From the NCBI GenBank assembly GCA_943371425.1, contig CALRUR010000009.1, positions 54,167-118,166 of the forward strand: a DNA stretch of 64,000 nt, in the 5' to 3' direction. The DNA is from CAJBVG01 sp943371425 (GTDB lineage Bacteria > Bacteroidota > Bacteroidia > Sphingobacteriales > Sphingobacteriaceae). The notes under the pieces were generated by a model. It had not been told where the DNA came from, did not search any database, and saw only the letters and a program-made list of their open reading frames with translations. This document shows, piece after piece, positions 16,668 through 24,954 of the stretch; position 1 is the first letter of the stretch, and the number at the start of each line of letters is the position of its first letter. Position numbers and translations under genes: made by a program.

Positions 16668-18512
16668 ATGTCGAAGAATAAATTTAGAATCATATTGTTT
16701 TTAATGAGTGTGGCACTTATAGGCATTGTAAGTTTACAATATGCCATGATTAAAGATTCGTATGTGCAAAAACAACAATTGTTTGATCAGAATGTAAATG
16801 CTGCCTTGGTTGATGTGGTAAAAAAGGTGGAGAAACTGGAAGCCTTAGATTTTATACAAATGAAATCTGATCGCATCAATAAAATTTATGTAAAACAACA
16901 AAACGACTTACCAGTAATGGAATTAACTGGGAGAGTAATACCAGACTTAGAAAATATCGAGAGAAAGAAGCAACTAGAACTCGAGAGAAAGCAAAAATTT
17001 TTACAACGTTCTCAAAATAGAATGAGAGTAAAAGCTGATAGCCTTCAAAAAATTGCAAATGAATTTGAGTTTACTATTAATGATAAATCATTTGAAATGA
17101 ATATACCAGATGTTAGGGTTTGGGAGGATAGCAATGGATTTAAAAAATTCAGTAAATCTCTTGCCGAAGATTTTACCATATTAAATGATTCTATTGTTAG
17201 CTACTTTAGTTTTACCACCCCCGAAGTTTCAAAGAAAAAATCTAAACCTAGCAGACCCACTACAAGAGTAATAGTTCGAAGCGACATACATAACGAAGCA
17301 CCGCCCGCTCCCCCAGAACCTCCTGCTTATTTGCAGGGCCCCATTATGATATTTAATCATGATGAAACACCGAAACGTAAGGCCGCTAAAACTTTTCTGG
17401 ATAAACAAAAAAACACGAGAGAAGAAGTTTTAAAAGATTTAGCAGCAGAGTTAGATGCATTGAATGTACCTCTAGAAAAAAGAATTAATCCACAATTAAT
17501 AGATTCATTTTTGGTTTTAGAATTGCGTAAAAGAGGAATATTCTTGGAATTTGATTTGTTAATTAAAAATAATTCACAACATAAAGTGTTTTTTACTAAT
17601 ATAGAGGAGGATATAGAACCTCAACACGATTATTATTCGGCAGTATTATTTGAAAATGTTGGCAAAGAAGAAGCTCCTTATATTAATATTGCATTTCCGG
17701 ATAAACAGAAAATGTTGAGTGAACAAATGGGTTCTGTACTCGCATCATCCACATTATTATTATTGGTATTGCTTGCGTGTTTTGTTTATACCATACAAGC
17801 CATATTAAAACAAAAAAAATTATCGGACCTAAAAAATGATTTTATTAATAACATGACACATGAGTTCAAAACTCCAGTGTCTACTATACTCTTAGCATCT
17901 GAAGCCTTAAAAGATCCGAGTGTAGTAAAAGACGAACCAAGGGTACATCGTTTAGCAAGTATTATATACGATGAGAACTTGCGTTTAGGCGAACATGTAG
18001 AACGTGTGCTTAATATGGCAAGAATGGATAAAGGTGAAATTAAGTTGGCCATGAATGCAGTTTCTTTACACAATGTAATTAATGATGTTTTGAAACACAT
18101 GGAACTTCCACTCGCTAATAAAAATCAAGAAATAGTATTGAACTTACTTTCAACAAATGATTCGGTTTATGCAGATGCCTTTCATTTAAAAAACATTGTT
18201 CAGAATTTAATAGACAATGCAAGTAAATACAGCCATTTAAATTCTCGAATTTTTATTGAAACAGAAATGCAAAATGGTTTTGTGAAATTAAAAGTACGCG
18301 ACCAAGGTATTGGCATGAAAAAGGATCAAGTAAAAAAAATATTCGAACCTTTTTACAGAGTGCCAACTGGAAATTTGCACGATGTAAAAGGCTTTGGTAT
18401 TGGCTTGCATTATGTATATTCGATATTAAAAGCAATGGGTGGAAAAATTTCGGTGAAATCTGAAATGGGTTTAGGATCTGAGTTTAGTATTTTATTACCT
18501 AAAGAATTATGA
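16668..18512 (+). CDS. Sensor histidine kinase with large periplasmic domain
   Basis: 614 aa from the ATG at 16668 (MSKNKFRII); the upstream TTG would add only seven non-conserved residues. TM1 spans about 5-27, a long periplasmic domain about 28-345 includes a Lys/Arg-rich coiled coil (near 90-130) and a Pro-rich stretch near 210, and TM2 is near 350-375. Then come the dimerisation box with H398 in MTHEFKTPVSTIL, the N box (NLIDNASKYS), G1 (VRDQGIGM) and G2 (GFGIGLHY). It autophosphorylates and passes phosphate to the downstream regulator, whose ATG overlaps its stop. The architecture resembles the RprX-type sensors of Bacteroides, but I cannot confirm orthology. Signal unknown. Confidence 0.92.
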   Translation: MSKNKFRIILFLMSVALIGIVSLQYAMIKDSYVQKQQLFDQNVNAALVDVVKKVEKLEALDFIQMKSDRINKIYVKQQNDLPVMELTGRVIPDLENIERKKQLELERKQKFLQRSQNRMRVKADSLQKIANEFEFTINDKSFEMNIPDVRVWEDSNGFKKFSKSLAEDFTILNDSIVSYFSFTTPEVSKKKSKPSRPTTRVIVRSDIHNEAPPAPPEPPAYLQGPIMIFNHDETPKRKAAKTFLDKQKNTREEVLKDLAAELDALNVPLEKRINPQLIDSFLVLELRKRGIFLEFDLLIKNNSQHKVFFTNIEEDIEPQHDYYSAVLFENVGKEEAPYINIAFPDKQKMLSEQMGSVLASSTLLLLVLLACFVYTIQAILKQKKLSDLKNDFINNMTHEFKTPVSTILLASEALKDPSVVKDEPRVHRLASIIYDENLRLGEHVERVLNMARMDKGEIKLAMNAVSLHNVINDVLKHMELPLANKNQEIVLNLLSTNDSVYADAFHLKNIVQNLIDNASKYSHLNSRIFIETEMQNGFVKLKVRDQGIGMKKDQVKKIFEPFYRVPTGNLHDVKGFGIGLHYVYSILKAMGGKISVKSEMGLGSEFSILLPKEL

Positions 18513-19204
18513 GCACCTCTATACTGTTAGTAGAAGACGATCCGAACTTAGGCTTGGTTTTGCAAGAGTACTTGCAGATAAAGGCTGGGTACCAGGTTAA
18601 ATTATGTAAAGACGGTGAAGAGGGATTAAAAGCTTTTTTTTCTGATAAATACGATCTCTGTATTTTTGATGTAATGATGCCTAAGAAAGATGGCTTTACA
18701 CTTGGAAAAGAAGTGCGCGCCGTAAACCAAGAAATTCCTATCATATACGCTACGGCTAAAAGTATGATGGAAGATAAAATAGAAGGCTTTCAATTAGGTG
18801 CAGATGACTATATCACCAAACCTTTTCGTATAGAAGAATTGTTGTTGAGAATTCAAGCTATTTTAAAACGAGTGCAAGCAGTTGAACAGAAAATAGAAGA
18901 GCGTGTATTTAACATCGGTAAATTTGAATTCGATTATTTAAGCCAAACCTTAAATGATGGTGCATCAAATTTAAAAATGTCGGGTAAAGAAGCAGAGTTG
19001 TTGAAACTACTGTGCCAACGCAAAAATCAAATACTCACTCGCGAGGAAGCCTTACTCAAAATTTGGAACGACGATAGTTATTTCAACGGCCGAAGCATGG
19101 ATGTGTACTTGAGTAAAATTAGAAAGTATTTAAAAAGCGATGAGCGCATTGAAATTATTAATGTGCATGGGAAGGGGTTTAAGTTGATCGAATTAATGTC
19201 TTAA
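18509..19204 (+). CDS. OmpR/PhoB-family response regulator
   Basis: 231 aa. Receiver domain 1-120 with acidic pair D10-D11, phosphoacceptor D54 (CIFDVMMPK), a conserved Thr/Ala switch (YATAKS) and Lys in YITKPF. A winged-helix DNA-binding domain follows from about residue 135 (LKMSGKEAELLKLLCQRKN ... REEALLKIW ... RSMDVYLSKIRKYL). It overlaps the kinase gene by four bases (ATGA), so the pair is translationally coupled. Likely targets are the phased GTTAA boxes upstream of this operon and at two other genes in the window. Similar to RprY-type regulators of Bacteroidota; orthology not tested. Confidence 0.94.
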   Translation: MSTSILLVEDDPNLGLVLQEYLQIKAGYQVKLCKDGEEGLKAFFSDKYDLCIFDVMMPKKDGFTLGKEVRAVNQEIPIIYATAKSMMEDKIEGFQLGADDYITKPFRIEELLLRIQAILKRVQAVEQKIEERVFNIGKFEFDYLSQTLNDGASNLKMSGKEAELLKLLCQRKNQILTREEALLKIWNDDSYFNGRSMDVYLSKIRKYLKSDERIEIINVHGKGFKLIELMS

Positions 19205-19207
19205 GAG

Positions 19208-19293
19208 GGTCACAAAGGACGCTGTGTACGCACAAAAAAAACACAAAGAAAAACATCGTGTAACTTAGTGTGTACTTTGAATCCATTGTGACC
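19208..19293. repeat. Degenerate CACAAAG-word hairpin between convergent genes
   Basis: The outer ends GGTCACAA (19208-19215) and TTGTGACC (19286-19293) pair; GG/CC continues past one mismatch. Inside are CACAAAG and GTGTGTAC words like those of the 15549 and 26028 elements. It fills the gap between the response regulator and the epimerase genes and looks like a decayed member of the same family. Confidence 0.75.
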
Positions 19294-19295
19294 TA

Positions 19296-20270
19296 TTATT
19301 CCAATTCTATCCGCCCGTTTTTCAACACCGGGTTCTCAAACGGATTATTCTTCACCATCCAAGTACTATCTAAATCCGCGTAATCGCATTGCGGTGCGAG
19401 TGCTGCAGCAGCAAGTATTCCGCAAGAGCTTTCGCTCATACAACCAATCATTACTTGTAAAGAAATTTCCCGTGCTCGATTTATCATTTTTTGTGCTTCG
19501 TGTAAACCAGTTGATTTCATTAGTTTTATATTAATGCCATGGAAGCCTTCTTTAATCACATCAATATCAATTAAACGCTTGCAGGATTCGTCGGCAAAAA
19601 TGGGTAATGCGGCACGAGATTTTAACCAGAGCATATCTTCCAATTGTTCCACTGGCATTGGCTGTTCTATAAGTAAACAATTTTTAGTAGCCAACCAATC
19701 AATCATCTCTGCTGCATGCTCTTTTGTTTTCCAACCTCGATTGGCATCTACTAAAATTTCTTTATCAGTTAAACTTCTAATGGTATTTACAATCTCCTTA
19801 TCCTGCTCTGTTCCTAGTTTAATTTTAATTCGATGAAAAGGTTCTGCATCTTTTAATTTTTCAATAAGTACTTCCATTGTATCGATGCCAATGGTAAAAG
19901 AAGTGACTGGCATTTTAGAAACATCAGAATTAAAATATTGGTATAAAGGAATGTTATTTTTATGGCAATACCAATTGTGCAAAGCAATGTCAACAGCTGC
20001 TTTGGCAGCATTATTGCCTTTATCAATTCCATCAACATACCTTAAAATTTCTTCTATGCTGGTAAATGTATCAATCTTAACTTTTGAAAGAAATTGAAAG
20101 GCTGTTTCAATACTTTCGCCTAAGTACGGTGGCATACTTGCTTCGCCAATGCCCTGTATACCATCATCTGTAATGGTTACAAATACCAAAGGTGTGCTCG
20201 TTCTGCTAAAGTCAGATATTTTAAATGGGTAATTTAGAGCAAGTTGGTACTCTTTAAATTCAATTTTCAT
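19296..20270 (-). CDS. Dipeptide epimerase (L-Ala-D/L-Glu type), enolase superfamily
   Basis: 324 aa. The N-terminal capping domain (about 1-110) is followed by a TIM barrel with the enolase-superfamily active site: RIKIKLG (KxK general base), LVDANRGW (Asp), LIEQPMP (Glu), IFADESC (Asp) and GINIKLMKSTG (second-face Lys). This set is that of muconate-lactonising-like dipeptide epimerases such as YcjG/YkfB, which convert L-Ala-D-Glu from murein to L-Ala-L-Glu for use as nutrient. The presence nearby of anmK and an LD-carboxypeptidase supports a murein-recycling role. Exact dipeptide specificity is not certain. Confidence 0.88.
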   Translation of the reverse strand: MKIEFKEYQLALNYPFKISDFSRTSTPLVFVTITDDGIQGIGEASMPPYLGESIETAFQFLSKVKIDTFTSIEEILRYVDGIDKGNNAAKAAVDIALHNWYCHKNNIPLYQYFNSDVSKMPVTSFTIGIDTMEVLIEKLKDAEPFHRIKIKLGTEQDKEIVNTIRSLTDKEILVDANRGWKTKEHAAEMIDWLATKNCLLIEQPMPVEQLEDMLWLKSRAALPIFADESCKRLIDIDVIKEGFHGINIKLMKSTGLHEAQKMINRAREISLQVMIGCMSESSCGILAAAALAPQCDYADLDSTWMVKNNPFENPVLKNGRIELE

Positions 20271-20298
20271 TAAATAAAGATATAAACAAATAAGATTG

Positions 20299-21267
20299 AT
20301 GGAAATGATTAATATTTTTGTGCCAATGATTGAAGCAAATTTATACGATCCATTTAAAAGTTTTGACCTTATAGGGGCTAAGTGCTTCTTAACAGGCGTA
20401 CCTGTTACTAAGGGGATTGATACTTTATCTGTATTCCCAGAATGGTTAATGCAAGCAGAAGATATGTACGATAAACCTTTTAAGTTACTCGACGAAAGTT
20501 ATTGTACCTATAACGATTTGAAATTGGGTATTAGTGCCAATGCAAATGCTGTTGTTCAAATTTTACAAGAGAAAGCAAAACTAGCTTTCGAAACTGCCGA
20601 TGCTAATTTATTAAGTGATGTAGAATGGTTTCAGTGGGCAGGAATAATGGTATATGGCTTGGTGAGTGCCGAAATTAAAAACGGGTTAAAGAGTGAGGAG
20701 TATAAAGAAGAAGGATTTAAAATTTCGCCTGTATTAATTAATAAATTCAGAACATTGCATAAACTTTTACAATCTATCTTGTTAAATTTTGAATGGGAAA
20801 GTCCGAAACCTTTTTCGTTGTTTATTTATAATTTGGAAGAAGAAGAAGGCATCGATAAATTTCAACACAGAAACGAAATAAATACCTTAACGTTTTCTTT
20901 TCGATATAATAAGCTTGGGATTATTATTTGTTTACTCGATGAAGAGTATAATAAAAACTACCATCAACAAACTTTATCAACAATAGAATCTAACACACTG
21001 AAGTTAATTCAGTTTGAAGAATTAGCAGCGAGAGTATATTATTCAAATTATTTATTTTCTTTAATACCCGAATTTAGTTTTACCGAACACCAAGGTACAG
21101 TGTATGTAACTAATAAGGAGTTGGCCATTGGAGCACGAAAAGTATTTGAGAATTGGGAAGAAAAAACCTATGCACAAGTACTCGAAGCCTTCTGGAAACC
21201 TTGGAATTACTCACGAGTAGAAATTCTTAAGAATCCAGAAAAGGCAATGAGTTTTCTTATTTATTGA
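20299..21267 (+). CDS. Hypothetical soluble protein, no recognised family
   Basis: 322 aa from ATG at 20299 (a second ATG is two codons later). There is no signal peptide or membrane helix. The composition is acidic with many aromatic residues: FPEWLMQAEDMYD (about 48-60), EWFQWAGIMVYGL (near 113) and ESPKPFSLFIYNLEEEEG (near 175). The C-terminal half looks mixed alpha/beta. I do not recognise it. It is divergent from the epimerase (28 nt between starts, so a shared control region is possible) and its last 7 bases overlap the end of the convergent PspC gene. Confidence 0.65.
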   Translation: MEMINIFVPMIEANLYDPFKSFDLIGAKCFLTGVPVTKGIDTLSVFPEWLMQAEDMYDKPFKLLDESYCTYNDLKLGISANANAVVQILQEKAKLAFETADANLLSDVEWFQWAGIMVYGLVSAEIKNGLKSEEYKEEGFKISPVLINKFRTLHKLLQSILLNFEWESPKPFSLFIYNLEEEEGIDKFQHRNEINTLTFSFRYNKLGIIICLLDEEYNKNYHQQTLSTIESNTLKLIQFEELAARVYYSNYLFSLIPEFSFTEHQGTVYVTNKELAIGARKVFENWEEKTYAQVLEAFWKPWNYSRVEILKNPEKAMSFLIY

Positions 21268-22853
21268 TCTACGCTTTTCTTAGTACATTCCATTCCATCT
21301 TTCCCCATAATCCATTTTACACGATCGTACTCATCTCGTTCGCAATCGCCAGAGTAAATGGAATTTATAAGGTTGTCAATTCTATCTTGTATAATTAATT
21401 CAGTATTATAAGGCACATACAACGTAAGTTCTACATCTTGTGCTCTCCAAATGCTGTTATTTTTAAGTTTGAAAAATCTAGGGAATACCAATACAGAATC
21501 ATTTTGCTCAAATAAATACTGAATACTTTCTGCAGATTTTATTGCTTCTATTTCTGTTTTACCTCTACCTTCATAGGTTGTAACCAATCGCATTTCGTTT
21601 GTTAAACTCTTTTCTATTTTAATAGATACATTATCAAAACCGAAATTGTGTTCCTGAGATTTCAATACCATTTTATCCTTCAATCCAAACTCGTTTGTTT
21701 TTAAAGTATCGTAGTAATTATATTTCTCATCATTATCACTTATTAAATAATATTTCTTAACACTTGAGTTTTGTAAGATTACACTTTGTTGTAAGCGGCC
21801 TTCTTCTTTAAAATTTGATAGGGTATCTACTGTATAAAATCCACCTACAAATAAACTCAATATCCATATGCTAAGCATCGACCATCCCGAAACTTTGTTA
21901 AACGGATTTGTATTAAACACTATTCTAATACCAACCATAAATACTGCAATTATTGGAACAATAAGTACAAAATACCAAGCAAAATACATTACGTTCTGAT
22001 GGTCGGTACGCAGCATAAACATTGGGATATCGGCATCTATTTGCCCATCAACAATTCCAAATAAAGTAAGTATGGTTACAGTTAAGGCTATAAAAAAAGC
22101 ACCGGTTACAAACATGATTAACAAACCCACAGCTTTGCCAATTAATTTGATAAACAAACTAAAAGCTTTGTTTGCAAATTCAAATACAGATGTAAAGAAA
22201 TCTCTTAAGGCAGAGTTGTTACCTACGTTTCTTATTTCACCACTTGCCGAATTAAAATTTCTTTTCATTCCTGCCACTTCTTCTTCAATAGATTTGCGTA
22301 TGCTCTCAATAGTTGGAGCTTCTCCACGCATCGCCAATTTTTCTGTACGAGTAATGGCTTCTGGCATTATTATCCAAAGTATTAAGTATAAAAATATACC
22401 GGTTCCAAAGAACACCACAGATAGCGCGAGTGCTAATCGAATCCATATAGGGTCTACATCAAAGTAAGCTGCTATACCAGAGCAAATACCTGCTGCAATT
22501 TTATCATCCGGATTTCTGTATAATCTTTTCTTTATATTTTTCGGAATTGCTGTTTCATTTATTTCCTCTTCAATTTCTTCGTTCATGGCCGATTCAAAAT
22601 CTTTTGCTTGCCCCATGGTGCGAATTATTCGCTCCACATCGTTCATCACAATTACTTGCTTTTCTTCTACCTGAATAATTTCAGAAAATAATTCGGCAAT
22701 TCTATTTTCAATATCACTTACAATCTCGAAACTGTCTTCTGATTTTATGAAGTATGATTTTACTTCGGTCATGTAAGCTTTTAACTTTTCGTATGCATCT
22801 TCTTCAATGTGGAAGATAATGCCACTTATATTTATAATGATGGTCTTGTTCAT
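21261..22853 (-). CDS. PspC-domain membrane protein
   Basis: 530 aa. The first 95 residues are a soluble domain found on Bacteroidota PspC proteins (IINISGIIFHIEEDAYEKL ... MNDVERIIRTMG). The PspC domain follows at about 108-170 (KRLYRNPDDKIAAGICSGIAAYFDVDPIWIRLA split over its start, then a hydrophobic helix ending LYLILWIIMPEA). Further membrane helices are at about 235-270, 290-310 and 325-345, then a roughly 180-residue soluble domain with beta-rich pattern (adhesin-like, LVFPRFFKLKN). PspC proteins sense or respond to envelope stress. It is 11 nt downstream of the PadR gene, the common Bacteroidota arrangement, so PadR probably controls it. Confidence 0.88.
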   Translation of the reverse strand: MNKTIIINISGIIFHIEEDAYEKLKAYMTEVKSYFIKSEDSFEIVSDIENRIAELFSEIIQVEEKQVIVMNDVERIIRTMGQAKDFESAMNEEIEEEINETAIPKNIKKRLYRNPDDKIAAGICSGIAAYFDVDPIWIRLALALSVVFFGTGIFLYLILWIIMPEAITRTEKLAMRGEAPTIESIRKSIEEEVAGMKRNFNSASGEIRNVGNNSALRDFFTSVFEFANKAFSLFIKLIGKAVGLLIMFVTGAFFIALTVTILTLFGIVDGQIDADIPMFMLRTDHQNVMYFAWYFVLIVPIIAVFMVGIRIVFNTNPFNKVSGWSMLSIWILSLFVGGFYTVDTLSNFKEEGRLQQSVILQNSSVKKYYLISDNDEKYNYYDTLKTNEFGLKDKMVLKSQEHNFGFDNVSIKIEKSLTNEMRLVTTYEGRGKTEIEAIKSAESIQYLFEQNDSVLVFPRFFKLKNNSIWRAQDVELTLYVPYNTELIIQDRIDNLINSIYSGDCERDEYDRVKWIMGKDGMECTKKSVDQ

Positions 22854-22864
22854 GATCTTTAGGT

Positions 22865-23236
22865 TTATTCTTGAGTGTTGTTTAGAGTATCAGTATTTTC
22901 CTTGGTTGTATTGTTCTTTTTTACCGCTTCCACTGCAAAAACCAATTCATTCCAGGTTTTCTCTAGTTCCGAAAGCACATTTTTACCAGTATCAGTTAAT
23001 TGGTAATACTTTCTGGGCGGACCGCTAGTCGATTCTAACCATTGATAACTTAAGAGTCCATTATTCTTTAACCTGGTAAGTAAAGGATACAAAGTTCCTT
23101 CCACCACCAACAAGCGAGCATTGCGTAATTCTTCTATAATGTCAGAGGCATAGGTCTCACCATGCGATATAATAGAGAGGATGCAGTACTCTAAAATCCC
23201 CTTTCTCATCTGAACTTGTGTATTTTCAACTATCAT
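22865..23236 (-). CDS. PadR-family transcriptional regulator
   Basis: 123 aa winged-helix repressor. It opens with MRKGILEYCILSIISHGETYASDIIEEL, split here over residues 11-38, and contains EGTLYPLLTRLKNNGLL (recognition helix and wing) and SGPPRKYYQLTDTG, all diagnostic of PadR. A C-terminal helix (LEKTWNELVFAVEAVKK) would form the dimer. A large inverted repeat lies 19 bp upstream of its ATG, fitting autoregulation. First gene of a two-gene unit with pspC. Confidence 0.93.
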   Translation of the reverse strand: MIVENTQVQMRKGILEYCILSIISHGETYASDIIEELRNARLLVVEGTLYPLLTRLKNNGLLSYQWLESTSGPPRKYYQLTDTGKNVLSELEKTWNELVFAVEAVKKNNTTKENTDTLNNTQE

Positions 23237-23254
23237 GATGCAAAGATGTGTATT

Positions 23255-23287
23255 TATATAATACTATGCAATACATAGTACTATATA
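23255..23287. promoter_or_regulatory. Candidate PadR operator
   Basis: Inverted repeat with 14-bp arms (TATATAATACTATG and its near-complement, one mismatch) around the 5-nt spacer CAATA. The core TACTATG/CATAGTA is perfect. It lies upstream of padR and between it and the divergent 23397 gene, so binding could affect both. Confidence 0.7.
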
Positions 23288-23396
23288 AGTGTTATTTTTA
23301 CAGAAATGTTACAATACTCAGGTCTTTGGCATTGTATTTGGGCCATTTTCTTGTAATTTAGCATTCTTAATAAAGCTTATAAATAATAAAAACGAT

Positions 23397-24782
23397 ATGA
23401 AAAGAAAACTTTTACTTATGATGGCACTAGTTGCCGGGACATTATCTGTAAATGCACAACAAGCATGGCATATACAAAATGCTGCTTTTACGGTTGCATC
23501 TAGAGGTATTAATGAATTTGCAGTTGTAGACTCGAACGTAGTTTGGGCAACTGCATATGATGGAGCAGGAGGAACTGCACCAATTCGTAATTACACTAGA
23601 ACCAAAGATGGTGGAGCAAAATGGACTTCAGCAGTTATTCCAAATAACACAGGTGCTGGATTAACAGCAACTTTCGGTTTAGCAAATATTTCGCCAATTG
23701 ATTATGATACTGCTTATGCATCATTATACCCAACCACTGCAACAGCTGCAGCACAAGGTGTATATAAAACCACAAATGGTGGAACAACTTGGACAAAGGT
23801 TAGTGCAGGTGCGTTCACAAACAACTCATCTTCATTTATTAACGTAGTACATTTCTTCGATGCTAAAAATGGTGTTGCTTTAGGCGATCCAGAAGCTGGT
23901 TATTTCGAATTGTATACTACTAACAACAATGGCGCTACATGGACACGTGTACCAAGTGCTAACATTCCTTTAACACCAGTTTCTGGAGAATACGGAACAG
24001 TTGGTTATTTTACTGCAATTGATAGTACAATTGTATACCCAACTAACTTTGGTAATGTACTTGTTAGTAACGATATGGGTTATACTTGGAAATTAGGCGT
24101 TACGCCATTAGCAGGTGTTATTAACACAGCTATCCCTAGTATTACGGCTAAAAACAAAAATGAAATGACAGCAATTTTGAATAACACAGATTCTGTGTCA
24201 TCAACTTTAATGTTTACGTTAGATGGTGGTTTAAATTGGAATTCTACCGGTATTGATACTGCTGGTGATTTAATTTTATTCAGCAATATTGCTTATGTAC
24301 CAGGAACTGCAAATACCTATTTCTTAACTGCAGCAAATGCTAATGCAGGTGCAGTAGGTTCGGCATATTCTGAAGATGGTGGTTTAACTTGGACAAACAT
24401 TGATCAAGTACAACACACTGCTTGTACATTTGCTGATATCAACAACGGTTGGTCTGGTGGATTTTGGTCTACTACAACTGGTGGTGGTATATTTAAATGG
24501 GGTTCAGTTCGTGTAGTTTCAGGTGTAAATAATAATAAAGTAGAGAACTTCCAAGTATATCCAAACCCATCAAACGGAACTTTTTATGTAAGAGCAAATG
24601 TTAACGGTGCTTCTGCTATTAAAGTTATGGATGTAACTGGTCGCGTAGTATTCGAAAAAGAATACAACACACAATCATTATTATATACTTCATTCGACTT
24701 ATCAAACCAAGCACAAGGTGTGTACATGGTAGAAGTAAGAGAAGGAAACAATGTTAGCGTACAAAAAATTGTAAAGCAATAA
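23397..24782 (+). CDS. Secreted Ycf48/BNR-like propeller protein with T9SS sorting domain
   Basis: 461 aa from ATG at 23397, which starts a clear signal peptide (KRKLLLMMALVAGTLSVNAQ); the open frame upstream is not signal-like. Repeats such as YKTTNGGTTWTKV, LYTTNNNGATWTRV and YSEDGGLTWTNI predict one beta-propeller of the BNR/Ycf48 type over about 25-380. The C-terminal 78 residues (FQVYPNPSNGTFYV ... NVSVQKIVKQ) are a type A T9SS sorting domain. Surface or extracellular location is inferred. It is followed by a terminator and a long hairpin. Codon use and base composition look like the neighbours. Confidence 0.87.
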   Translation: MKRKLLLMMALVAGTLSVNAQQAWHIQNAAFTVASRGINEFAVVDSNVVWATAYDGAGGTAPIRNYTRTKDGGAKWTSAVIPNNTGAGLTATFGLANISPIDYDTAYASLYPTTATAAAQGVYKTTNGGTTWTKVSAGAFTNNSSSFINVVHFFDAKNGVALGDPEAGYFELYTTNNNGATWTRVPSANIPLTPVSGEYGTVGYFTAIDSTIVYPTNFGNVLVSNDMGYTWKLGVTPLAGVINTAIPSITAKNKNEMTAILNNTDSVSSTLMFTLDGGLNWNSTGIDTAGDLILFSNIAYVPGTANTYFLTAANANAGAVGSAYSEDGGLTWTNIDQVQHTACTFADINNGWSGGFWSTTTGGGIFKWGSVRVVSGVNNNKVENFQVYPNPSNGTFYVRANVNGASAIKVMDVTGRVVFEKEYNTQSLLYTSFDLSNQAQGVYMVEVREGNNVSVQKIVKQ

Positions 24783-24802
24783 TTGTTAATACATTTTAAA
24801 GG

Positions 24803-24838
24803 AAAGGCTGAAGAGAAATCTTCGGCCTTTTTTGTTTT
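24803..24838 (+). terminator. Terminator of the 23397 gene
   Basis: AAAGGCTGAAG pairs with CTTCGGCCTTT (one G-T pair) around AGAAAT and is followed by a T-rich tract. The next long hairpin begins inside its T run. Confidence 0.85.
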
Positions 24839-24925
24839 GCGAACTTTGCGAATACTTAGCGTTTTTTGCGTGAACGATTTTTTATTTAAACGCAAAGCAC
24901 GCTAAGTATTCGCAAAGTTCGCAAA
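24836..24925. repeat. Long hairpin of CGCAAAG words, 36-bp arms (34 matching)
   Basis: Arms 24836-24871 and 24890-24925 are reverse complements at 34 of 36 positions; the loop is 18 nt and T-rich. Within an arm GCG words start at 24839, 24848, 24859 and 24868 (spacing 9, 11, 9), the same 9/11 rhythm as the 15549 element. It lies between the terminator and the anmK start. Confidence 0.93.
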
Positions 24926-24954
24926 AAAGAATAAAAGTTTTTTTAACTTTAAAA

